From Fibrobacter sp. (GTDB lineage: Bacteria > Fibrobacterota > Fibrobacteria > Fibrobacterales > Fibrobacteraceae): a DNA stretch of 8,480 nt. Position 1 is the first letter of the stretch. The number at the start of each line of letters is the position of its first letter. Positions 1-5,727 of this stretch are shown in pieces. Location of the stretch: assembly GCA_017520105.1 (NCBI GenBank), contig JAFWRL010000291.1, positions 1 through 8,480 on the forward strand, written 5' to 3'. Under the pieces are notes generated by a model. The model was given only the letters and a program-made list of their open reading frames with translations. It was not told the DNA's origin and searched no databases. A program made the translations under genes and the position numbers.

Positions 1-213
1 CTCCTTGATCGAAGACGATGATTTCCCGGAGCCGCTATCGCTGGAACCATCCGGTGTAGAATCGCTGGATTCTACCGTATATTCCAGCGCCCCGAAGGCG
101 TTCTCGAATTCTTCCTGATAATCCGTACAAGCGGCAAATAAGACGAGAGACGAGAGGCTAAAGACGAGAGAAGCGAGAGTGATTTTCTTACTGATCGTAT
201 TTTTCAAATTCAT
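1..213 (-). CDS. Lipoprotein with Ser-rich linker, N-terminal part only
   Basis: This frame is open from an ATG at 213 to the left edge, giving 71 residues of a longer protein. It starts MNLKNTISKKITLASLVFSL, a basic n-region and hydrophobic core, and reaches a lipobox-like LFAAC with the cysteine at residue 29, so it should be processed by signal peptidase II and lipidated. The mature N-terminus is acidic, then becomes a Ser/Gly/Asp linker (residues about 48-68, including SSSS), a style typical of Fibrobacter surface lipoproteins. Start choice is firm: a GAGGGGG ribosome site lies 7 nt upstream and the signal peptide begins at this Met. The gene follows the CsgG-like gene by 18 nt on the same strand, so the two are probably co-transcribed. 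The functional domain lies outside the window and cannot be named. Confidence 0.8.
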   Translation of the reverse strand, partial: MNLKNTISKKITLASLVFSLSSLVLFAACTDYQEEFENAFGALEYTVESSDSTPDGSSDSGSGKSSSSIKE

Positions 214-220
214 AAACGTT

Positions 221-227
221 CCCCCTC
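221..227 (-). promoter_or_regulatory. Ribosome binding site of the lipoprotein gene
   Basis: GAGGGGG on the minus strand lies 7 nt before the ATG at 213, inside the 18-nt gap after the preceding gene's TAG. It is the strongest Shine-Dalgarno match in the window. It contrasts with the genes at 1161, 1273 and 5015, which seem to have no room for one. Confidence 0.65.
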
Positions 228-231
228 AAAC

Positions 232-1161
232 CTAAAAAGCAAAGCTTAAGCCAACACCAACGGCACCTGCAATCGCGATACCGATACCCACCGCACGCAT
301 GGTCTGGTAAGTCCCGATGTCATCGTGACGGCGGTTGTATTCATCTTGCGAGGCCGGCTTTTTCTCGCTTTCGCTTTTCGCCTTGCTGTTCCCGACCACG
401 GCAAGCACGACACCGGTCACGGTGGCTGCAGCGCTGATACTCAGCGGAACCCAATGGACACCGCGCTTCTTTGCCGTAGCTTCCGGAACGTTCACGTTCG
501 CAGGAACGTTCTCGCCAATTTTACTGTCCTTGTCGCTTATTTCTTTTTCTACCTGAACCGGTTCGACTTTTTCGCTACCGACATTGTTTTCAACAGTTTT
601 ATATTCAACAGTTTTGTTTTCGACGCCTTTGTTTTCGACAGTTTTGTTTTCAGCAACCTTGCTACCGGTTTCTGCCGGACGAGTGACTTTGCGAATCATC
701 CCGAAGAAATCGTGAGATTTCCGTTCTACAAGAGAGAGAAGTTCCTCGACATTCTGCCCACGACCGTTGAAGCTCGCGATGAGCTTGTTCCCTGCCGTCT
801 CGTAGAGTTCCGCCGAAAGCGTGAGCGATGAGCCAAAACGCCCGACTCGCGCCTGGCAAATGAAATCGGCCGCAATATTCTTGCCGGTTTCCACGAGGCA
901 GCTGCCCTCGCAATCCTCAATCGCCTTGCCCGGCGGCAGCATCTGCAAGATGTTCTCGCGGGTCATGATGGTGAAATCTTCCGTAGCAGGGAGTTCCTTG
1001 ACAGCCTGTTCGCGCAATACGTTCGTAAGGTACTGGCGGTCTAAAAGGGAGACGCTATCCTTAGCACTACCGTCAGCCGCAGTCTCAAGGACAGCCACAT
1101 AGGTCGCAAAAGCATTAATGGAAAGAGCTAAAACAATGAAAGCAAAAAGTAAACGTTTCAT
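232..1161 (-). CDS. Periplasmic CsgG/TolB-like protein with KTVEN repeats
   Basis: With the start at 1161 the protein is MKRLLFAFIVLALSINAFA plus a mature part, 309 residues in all. The first 19 residues form a type I signal peptide ending AFA. Residues about 20-145 look like the N-terminal fold seen in CsgG/TolB/FlgO-like proteins: YVAVLETA strand, a helix, then FTIMTRENI, a CEGSC pair, GKNIAADFICQARVGRF and a later SAELYETAGNKLIASF segment. Five tandem pentapeptides of KTVEN type follow at about 168-192, then a charged linker, then two hydrophobic segments (about 237-257 and 290-309) separated by a charged loop. Unlike CsgG itself there is no lipobox cysteine. A second ATG six bases upstream (1167, adding MG) is possible, but the promoter spacing favours 1161. 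The role is unknown; assembly or envelope stress functions are only guesses from the fold. It heads a probable operon with the lipoprotein at 213. Confidence 0.75.
   Translation of the reverse strand: MKRLLFAFIVLALSINAFATYVAVLETAADGSAKDSVSLLDRQYLTNVLREQAVKELPATEDFTIMTRENILQMLPPGKAIEDCEGSCLVETGKNIAADFICQARVGRFGSSLTLSAELYETAGNKLIASFNGRGQNVEELLSLVERKSHDFFGMIRKVTRPAETGSKVAENKTVENKGVENKTVEYKTVENNVGSEKVEPVQVEKEISDKDSKIGENVPANVNVPEATAKKRGVHWVPLSISAAATVTGVVLAVVGNSKAKSESEKKPASQDEYNRRHDDIGTYQTMRAVGIGIAIAGAVGVGLSFAF
586..660 (-). repeat. Five tandem 15-bp units encoding KTVEN-type pentapeptides
   Basis: On the plus strand the units are GTTTTCAACAGTTTT, ATATTCAACAGTTTT, GTTTTCGACGCCTTT, GTTTTCGACAGTTTT and GTTTTCAGCAACCTT, back to back and in frame. 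On the coding strand they read KVAEN, KTVEN, KGVEN, KTVEY and KTVEN. They sit in the linker between the folded N-terminal domain and the C-terminal hydrophobic segments. Unit number could vary between strains by slippage without breaking the frame. Confidence 0.85.
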
Positions 1162-1196
1162 ACCCATAAAGTAACATTTTTGGGAAAGCCCGTCAA
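1162..1196 (-). promoter_or_regulatory. Sigma-70-like promoter for the CsgG-like gene, leaderless type
   Basis: On the minus strand TTGACG (1196-1191) is followed by a 16-nt spacer and TTACTT (1174-1169), a plausible -35/-10 pair. The normal -10 to start distance puts transcription initiation at about 1162-1161, the base before or the first base of the ATG at 1161. That leaves no room for a Shine-Dalgarno site and would put the upstream ATG at 1167 outside the transcript. Confidence 0.5.
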
Positions 1197-1259
1197 ACCA
1201 TACTGCACTGGGGGTTGTTCTGTATCACTTTCCCGCGTAAACATCACATTTGTTTTTGT

Positions 1260-1272
1260 TATATTTAGGGGC
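1260..1272 (+). promoter_or_regulatory. -10-like TATATTT box directly before the small membrane gene
   Basis: TATATTT at 1260-1266 is followed by AGGGGC and then the ATG at 1273. The spacing is the same as at 1174-1161 and 5028-5015. The GGGG could look like a ribosome site, but it is only one base from the ATG, too close for normal use. No convincing -35 hexamer is visible. Confidence 0.45.
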
Positions 1273-1482
1273 ATGGCATACGTACTTCTCATTCTTATCA
1301 GTATCGCGGGGCTCGCTCTCTGCGCATTCTATCTCAAGAAAAACATTGTCCGCATCAAGGACAAGAACAAGAGTGAGCAAAGCAAGTACAAACGCGTTTG
1401 GAACTACGTTCCGACCGGCCTATGGTACGGCTACCTCATCCTGTTTTTCGCAGGACTTACAATTAACAATACGATTTTCTAA
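1273..1482 (+). CDS. Small two-helix membrane protein, unknown function
   Basis: The protein has 69 residues starting MAYVLLILISIAGLAL. A first hydrophobic helix (about 2-21) is followed by a strongly basic loop rich in Lys (about 22-43, KKNIVRIKDKNKSEQSKYKR) and a second helix (about 46-64, TGLWYGYLILFFAGLTI). The positive-inside rule predicts a cytoplasmic loop with both ends in the periplasm. The frame is open upstream to an ATG at 1180, but the added residues are not hydrophobic and the promoter-like TATATTT lies between the two, so 1273 is preferred. It stands alone, in the opposite orientation to both neighbours. I do not recognise a family. The clear helix-loop-helix pattern supports a real gene. 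Confidence 0.65.
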   Translation: MAYVLLILISIAGLALCAFYLKKNIVRIKDKNKSEQSKYKRVWNYVPTGLWYGYLILFFAGLTINNTIF

Positions 1483-1486
1483 ACAA

Positions 1487-1506
1487 GCTGACAATAGGCA
1501 GTCAGC
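1487..1506 (+). terminator. Small hairpin after the two-helix protein gene
   Basis: GCTGAC (1487-1492) and GTCAGC (1501-1506) form a perfect 6-bp stem with an 8-nt loop, starting 4 nt after the TAA at 1480-1482. Only AGAATTTAAA follows, not a proper T-run, so this is at best a weak intrinsic terminator. Confidence 0.3.
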
Positions 1507-1515
1507 AGAATTTAA

Positions 1516-1621
1516 ATGACGTAAAAACGTCATGCTGAGTGCAACGAAGCATCCAGTTAATTATTGCTCTAGATTCTTCACTTCCCCTATCGCTGCGCTC
1601 CAGGGTTCGTTCAGAATGACG
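1516..1621. repeat. Intergenic inverted-repeat element (CGTCATxCTGA ends)
   Basis: The left end reads CGTCATGCTGAGTGCAACGA from 1528. The right end, read on the minus strand from 1621, is CGTCATTCTGAACGAACCC. The two ends are imperfect inverted copies of one sequence, about 94 bp apart. Just before the left end, ATGACGT-AAAA-ACGTCAT (1516-1533) is a perfect 7-bp stem with a 4-nt loop. This may be the tip of a preceding copy meeting this one. The interior includes a right-arm stretch with GAGCGCAGCGATAGGGGAAG. It lies between convergent genes and ends one base from the Nudix stop codon. It resembles the short non-coding repeats scattered in Fibrobacter and related genomes, which is recollection rather than a search. 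It could act as a bidirectional terminator or be a non-autonomous mobile element. Confidence 0.6.
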
Positions 1622-1622
1622 A

Positions 1623-2348
1623 TTATTCACTCATTTCTCGTCTAGACGCGAGCCAGCGTTCGTATAGGAATAACGCGATAAAGTTCTTCCCATCGATAAA
1701 CTTGTGCGCAGCCTCCTCGTAAGGCAGCACTTCCGTGCGAATCCACTCGTTTTCGTCGGTATAGGTTTGATTTTTGCCGTCCATCGCATCGAGTTCTTCG
1801 CGGGTCACGTTGCGTTCAATCGCATAAAGACGGATGCGTTCATCCAAAAGTCCGCAGCTCCCGGCAAAGCCGTCACTTGCGCCCTTGTACCAAAAGTCCA
1901 TCAAGTCGATAAGTTCGGAATCGTCGGCCTTGATTTGCGCCTCTTCTTCAAGTTCCGAGAGCGCCACCTTACGGTAATCGCCCGACCAGTCGAGAATCCC
2001 CGCCGGAATTTCGAGCGACGCCGTCTCCGAAATGGCAAACCGCGGCTGGCGCACCAGCAACAGATAGCGTTCGCCTTCGCAATGGAGCACGACCAACACG
2101 CCCACGGCATGACCGCGCACAAGCACAATCCCGTGCACGGGTTTTCCGTCCGGCAAGAACGCCGTCGCATTCAACTTGATGAACAGCGGTTCATGACGCT
2201 TGTTGAAATAATCCACCGATGCAAAATGCACCTTCGTAATCTTAAACTTTTTTTCGGAAGCTTCGAGCCACTGCTTATAAATTTTGCTTTCCAGAATTAC
2301 GGGTTTGTCTTCTTCGGGAATTTCAGCAGCAAAAGAGTATTCAATCAT
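1623..2348 (-). CDS. Nudix hydrolase, ADP-sugar pyrophosphatase-like
   Basis: The protein has 241 residues. The Nudix box spans residues 117-139 (GILDWSGDYRKVALSELEEE then AQI), preceded by EIPAG as in ADP-ribose and ADP-sugar pyrophosphatases. The metal-binding glutamates E132, E135 and E136 are present. Three usually conserved box positions differ: Glu to Gly123, Arg to Ser131 and Gly to Gln138. Residues 1-75 form an N-terminal extension of the kind that makes domain-swapped dimers in this subfamily. The likely reaction is hydrolysis of ADP-glucose or ADP-ribose to AMP and a sugar phosphate in the cytoplasm. The layout recalls plant NUDX14-type ADP-glucose pyrophosphatases (from memory). 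The start ATG at 2348 overlaps the previous gene's TGA as ATGA, with GGAG 5 nt upstream inside that gene, so translation is coupled. It is last in the four-gene operon. Confidence 0.85.
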   Translation of the reverse strand: MIEYSFAAEIPEEDKPVILESKIYKQWLEASEKKFKITKVHFASVDYFNKRHEPLFIKLNATAFLPDGKPVHGIVLVRGHAVGVLVVLHCEGERYLLLVRQPRFAISETASLEIPAGILDWSGDYRKVALSELEEEAQIKADDSELIDLMDFWYKGASDGFAGSCGLLDERIRLYAIERNVTREELDAMDGKNQTYTDENEWIRTEVLPYEEAAHKFIDGKNFIALFLYERWLASRREMSE

Positions 2349-3454
2349 TTAGACTCCGTCGAATCGGCAACGAGCGCATCGGGCGCCACCGTCGCCGACT
2401 TCCAGATTTTATACAAACTATCTATTGGCGTTCCGTCTTCGCTTTCTAGCAAAACGCTATTTGTCGAGAAACTATAAACAAGCCAGTCTTTCTTTGTCGA
2501 AGGGCCGCAGGAACGTTCACTTTCATCCGGCACAAAAAGTTCCCTTCCAAAAATAGCCGTTCTACCAAGATTCAGCCCTGTATAATTGAAAGCGGACATC
2601 CTGGCACACGAAGGAATCTTTTCGATATAATACAGGCTCGAATGCCAAACGGTATCCAGCCGCTCCTTCACCTTCCCTAGCGAAGTCGAATCATACTCCC
2701 ACTTGGAATTCAGGCAATAAACGGAATCCGGTGATGCACAAGCGTAGCGCACCGGAACAAGCGCCGTATCGTTGATATTCCAGCTAGTCGGATAGATGGT
2801 ATCAGCAACGACGGAATCGCACTTATCCACCCGCATGGTGCATTTTGCACGGAGCGTCCTCCAAAGAAATTTCTGCGGAGTAATAGAATCGAGAACCCTC
2901 AATATCGATGGCGATCCCTTTGTCCGTAACGGAAGCGCAGACATATCGTCAAAAGAAGAATCCACAAAGATGCTAAACGTATCACGAACAAACTTACCGC
3001 GACGGTACAGAATGGAACTCAAAAGAGTCTGTTCATCGTTCACGACAACGATTTCCGTCACTTTCTGGGGAATATCATCCAAGATTATCTTGAACGTCGT
3101 ATCGGGCCGATACATCGGGGAAGGACAATCATCAGTACTCACCTTGATGTTTATCTTGGGCGAAAAGACGACTGTCGTGTCTTCGACACCGTAATCCATA
3201 TCAATCGAAGTGAGCGAGCAATTCGAAAAGGACCAAATTTGCGAAAGGGTCACGTAAAGCGTGTCGTCCATCAAATGGATTGTCTTTCCGGAATCGAGCC
3301 TTGCTCCCAAAAAATATCCCTCACCTTCCACAGATTCCCCGTTCGGCATCACTTCAAGAGGGCCATCGCCATCCCACGAGCATGATGCAAAAAAAGTCAT
3401 CAAAGAGAAGCACAAAAGAAACGGGACTAGCAACACTGCGGACTTACGCTTCAT
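2345..3454 (-). CDS. Cysteine-rich lipoprotein, unknown function
   Basis: The protein has 369 residues starting MKRKSAVLLVPFLLCFSLMT, with a lipobox-like FFASC and the cysteine at residue 25, so it is probably a lipidated envelope protein. The mature part is acidic and rich in Ser, Thr, Asp and Val in alternating patterns, suggesting a beta-rich fold. Eight further cysteines after C25 are spread along it, including AKC/DKC and YAC/VYC pairs, which fits periplasmic disulfides. No enzymatic motif is visible and I do not recognise the family. The ATG is 10 nt after the LytM-like gene's stop, and the gene ends in an ATGA overlap with the Nudix gene. Being sandwiched in this operon suggests it works with the LytM-like membrane protein. 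Confidence 0.75.
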   Translation of the reverse strand: MKRKSAVLLVPFLLCFSLMTFFASCSWDGDGPLEVMPNGESVEGEGYFLGARLDSGKTIHLMDDTLYVTLSQIWSFSNCSLTSIDMDYGVEDTTVVFSPKINIKVSTDDCPSPMYRPDTTFKIILDDIPQKVTEIVVVNDEQTLLSSILYRRGKFVRDTFSIFVDSSFDDMSALPLRTKGSPSILRVLDSITPQKFLWRTLRAKCTMRVDKCDSVVADTIYPTSWNINDTALVPVRYACASPDSVYCLNSKWEYDSTSLGKVKERLDTVWHSSLYYIEKIPSCARMSAFNYTGLNLGRTAIFGRELFVPDESERSCGPSTKKDWLVYSFSTNSVLLESEDGTPIDSLYKIWKSATVAPDALVADSTESK

Positions 3455-3464
3455 ACAGACTCAC

Positions 3465-4382
3465 TCAAAAAGGCAAATTCTTTTTGAATATAGCAATTTG
3501 GGCTGAATCCACCGGATGCGTCGATTTATAAAAATCCCTCCAGCGAACAAACAAACCGTTCTGGCGTACCGTCAAAAAGAACGAGGAACTATCCTGTGGC
3601 GAAAGGCGACCCACAGCATCTTTCACGCCAAGAGTCCGGCCTACAACAGGCGCCATCTTCCATGAACCTATTCCAAACATGCGCGAAGTTATCCCGTTTC
3701 CGTGATTGAGTTCGACAAACATGCCCAGCGAATCGCGCCCCGCCTCAAGCACAACTCCAGGTAGCACTGGGTAAATCGGAGCCTCGCCAAGCCCGGTAAA
3801 CACGTCGGCAGAAAGCAATTCCTCCTGTCCTTCAAAGTCAAAGTTGTCCATAATAGAAAGCGCGGACCACCCCAGCGGAACATGCGGACAAGGACCTGGG
3901 AATAGGCAACCATTCTTGCCCGAAATCCAGACCTTCGACGAATCCTCCCGCGACATGTGTAAAAAGACGCTGCGGGTCGAATCTTCTAGAACTACGAGGA
4001 GCGCCTCGCCAAAATCCTTCTTGGGAGCGACCCAATGGATTTTAGCACCATTGGAAGCAAGGCTTTTGACATACCGCAAAAAAGAATTCGGGAGAACAAG
4101 GGAATCGTTTACAATCCAGGAGCATTGGGCAAAATCGTCCTTGAGTTCGAACGGAGTGCCATTATACGACGTGCAGCCTTCAATCCATTCCTCGACAGCC
4201 ACGCGCACGGGTTCTTCGTTGGCGGGCATCAGGAACTTGTCGTAGAGCATCCGGAACCAGCCGTTTGCATAAGCAACAACAATCAGGATGAAAAAGAAAA
4301 CAATCCTCACCAACGGGAATTTATGCTGCAGGCGATTCTTTCTTTTTTTTCGTTGAATTTCTGTGGGGAACTCTACAGCCAT
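3465..4382 (-). CDS. Membrane-anchored protein with degenerate LytM/M23 domain
   Basis: The protein has 305 residues. A very basic N-terminus (RKKRKNRLQHK) and a single hydrophobic helix (about 25-41) predict an inner-membrane anchor with the rest in the periplasm. The middle part (about 55-195) has four cysteines, C70, C87, C159 and C165, suited to two disulfides. Residues about 200-286 follow the LytM/M23 peptidase pattern: LPGVVLEAG, FVELNHGNGITS, a VGRTLGVKDAVGRL segment and LTVRQNGLFVRWRDFY. The zinc and catalytic residues are missing: the Y-x-H-L position reads RMFG and the HLH position reads about SFF (267-269). It is therefore predicted to be non-catalytic, like the amidase activators EnvC and NlpD, which work by binding. 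The ATG is 3 nt after the STAS gene's TAA, so translation probably depends on reinitiation. The fold call comes from pattern reading alone. Confidence 0.7.
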   Translation of the reverse strand: MAVEFPTEIQRKKRKNRLQHKFPLVRIVFFFILIVVAYANGWFRMLYDKFLMPANEEPVRVAVEEWIEGCTSYNGTPFELKDDFAQCSWIVNDSLVLPNSFLRYVKSLASNGAKIHWVAPKKDFGEALLVVLEDSTRSVFLHMSREDSSKVWISGKNGCLFPGPCPHVPLGWSALSIMDNFDFEGQEELLSADVFTGLGEAPIYPVLPGVVLEAGRDSLGMFVELNHGNGITSRMFGIGSWKMAPVVGRTLGVKDAVGRLSPQDSSSFFLTVRQNGLFVRWRDFYKSTHPVDSAQIAIFKKNLPF

Positions 4383-4385
4383 CGG

Positions 4386-5015
4386 TTACATGAAGAAATA
4401 GGCGGCAACAGCAATCGCAATCAAGAGGACGACCACGACAAAGGCGCAACCACCCGAAGAAGACGATTCGTCTTCAAGCGGATTCTTATCCAAACCATGA
4501 AATTCAGGTTTCTTTTCAGGAGCGGCAGGCGTTGCGGGAGCCGTTTCCGTTACAGGCGCCTCAGGCGCAGCAGGTGCAGCCGTCGAAGTTGTGGCCTCAA
4601 CCGGGATATTGGGAGATTTCAAATCCGTCTCGTTCTTCGGCGGAGTTATGGAAATCTTGGACGCATTGACCGGAACATAGGCCGCCATATCCTCTTCTCT
4701 GCTAAAGATACGGATAAAGCGTTCCAGTCCCACCTTTCTCAAGCTACTCGCAAGCGAATCCATATCGGCAAGCACTGCGAACAATCCGTTCTTATTGGAC
4801 AGTTCCTGATGGCATTGCATAAAAGCATTATAGGCATCGCTATAGACAAAATCGAGACCCGACAAATCGACAGCGATATACAGGGCTTCGGCGTTTGCGT
4901 CAACCAGTGATCGAAAGCTAGCCTTAAACGCTTCAGCGTCAAATGCCCCTATCGGATTGAGAGGAGCGGGAAGCACGAGGAATGAACCTATATTCTTTAT
5001 ATTTACTTGCGTCAT
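4386..5015 (-). CDS. Tail-anchored STAS-domain protein
   Basis: The protein has 209 residues. Residues about 1-115 read as a STAS domain of the anti-anti-sigma (SpoIIAA) type: the conserved stretch AVDLSGLDFVYSDAYNAF includes Ser59 at the usual phosphorylation site, followed by a helix and GLFAVLADMDSLASSLRKVG with the late FIRIFSREEDM. In SpoIIAA-like proteins this serine is phosphorylated by a kinase and switches partner binding. A Pro/Ala/Thr-rich linker (about 117-170) and an acidic Ser-rich stretch lead to a C-terminal transmembrane helix (about 191-208) ending in FFM. The domain is thus tethered to the inner membrane from the cytoplasmic side. It is the first gene of the operon, with its own -10-like box ending 6 nt before the ATG and no ribosome site. 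No kinase, phosphatase or sigma factor gene is nearby. Control of a periplasmic partner is an inference. Confidence 0.8.
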   Translation of the reverse strand: MTQVNIKNIGSFLVLPAPLNPIGAFDAEAFKASFRSLVDANAEALYIAVDLSGLDFVYSDAYNAFMQCHQELSNKNGLFAVLADMDSLASSLRKVGLERFIRIFSREEDMAAYVPVNASKISITPPKNETDLKSPNIPVEATTSTAAPAAPEAPVTETAPATPAAPEKKPEFHGLDKNPLEDESSSSGGCAFVVVVLLIAIAVAAYFFM

Positions 5016-5047
5016 GAAAACAAATATAAGCTATTGTTCGAGCAATA
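5016..5047 (-). promoter_or_regulatory. Promoter region of the STAS operon with an overlapping dyad
   Basis: On the minus strand TATATTT (5028-5022) is followed by GTTTTC and the ATG at 5015, predicting a leaderless transcript. Just upstream, TATTGTTCGAGCAATA (5032-5047, plus strand) is a 16-bp palindrome with one mismatched pair. It lies in the -35/-10 spacer, where a repressor or activator dimer would act. No -35 hexamer is evident. Confidence 0.4.
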
Positions 5048-5071
5048 TATCCGATTTTTTTGAAAAAGTTA

Positions 5072-5713
5072 CTATTCCAATATTTCGTCGTCAGTTTCGA
5101 TAATCGGAGCCGGTTTCGATGTTGCGGGAGCGACAGGAGCCGTCGTAGGTGTGGTGGAATTCACAGGAGCCGATTCTGTCACCGGCTTTTCCGCAGGCAC
5201 CGCCGGAGTTTCAACCGGAGTCACGGGCGTTTCCTGGATGCTCTCTTCCACATATTCTTCGACAGGCAATTCTTCTGGGTCTTCCGTCACAAGTTTCCTT
5301 GATGCATCCGTCTTGTTCAGATGGCCTTCTTCCCTCGGTTTGTGGCCAAAGAGATACGGGCTAAAGCTAACGCTAACGCGGTGCACCGACGAGAACACCG
5401 GATGCGATTCAAACGCGTAATCCACCACGAGGAAGTTCATAATCGTTAGACCGGCACCCGCCGTCACACTTTTGAACGTCGTGAAACTGCTGAGACCAAC
5501 CCGCAACTTGAGACCAAAGTCAAACGCGAACTCGACACCACCGCGGCCGCCAGAAAGCCAGTCCAGCGGATCTTCCCAAATGCGTTCGCCACCGTGCGTA
5601 TCTTCATCAAAGTCCAAATCCCTGGAATCGTGATGGAAAAATCCCGCACTCTGCCAGTAGAAATTGAACTTGCCGTAGAGGTACGCCACAGGGAGCCCAT
5701 AGCTCAACGCCAC
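5072..5713 (-). CDS. PorV/UPF0164-like barrel, C-terminal fragment
   Basis: This part has 213 residues if counted from the GTG at 5713. There is no ribosome site or signal peptide there, so it is unlikely to be translated and exported by itself. Residues 1 to about 124 complete the barrel, ending SVSFSPYLFG. Residues about 126-213 are an acidic, Pro/Thr/Val-rich tail (VETPAVPAEKPVTESAPVN). Confidence 0.65.
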   Translation of the reverse strand: MALSYGLPVAYLYGKFNFYWQSAGFFHHDSRDLDFDEDTHGGERIWEDPLDWLSGGRGGVEFAFDFGLKLRVGLSSFTTFKSVTAGAGLTIMNFLVVDYAFESHPVFSSVHRVSVSFSPYLFGHKPREEGHLNKTDASRKLVTEDPEELPVEEYVEESIQETPVTPVETPAVPAEKPVTESAPVNSTTPTTAPVAPATSKPAPIIETDDEILE

Positions 5714-5727
5714 GTAAAACTCAGGAG

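Noticed and set aside
1180..1272. Longer N-terminus for the two-helix membrane protein from ATG 1180
   Set aside because: The added 31 residues lie over the promoter-like box and partly over the neighbouring gene's -35 region, and they lack a ribosome site.
1704..2477. Plus-strand open frame of 257 codons
   Set aside because: It is antisense to the Nudix gene, whose box and start overlap are clear. The product shows no recognisable features.
4035..4910. Long plus-strand open frame of 291 codons, Arg-rich
   Set aside because: It lies opposite two well-supported minus-strand genes (STAS and LytM-like) and encodes a low-complexity Arg/Phe-rich product with no signal or domain. It is a coding shadow.
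5047..5071. Intrinsic terminator between the barrel gene and the STAS gene
   Set aside because: There are A and T runs, but no GC-rich stem precedes them on the transcribed strand.
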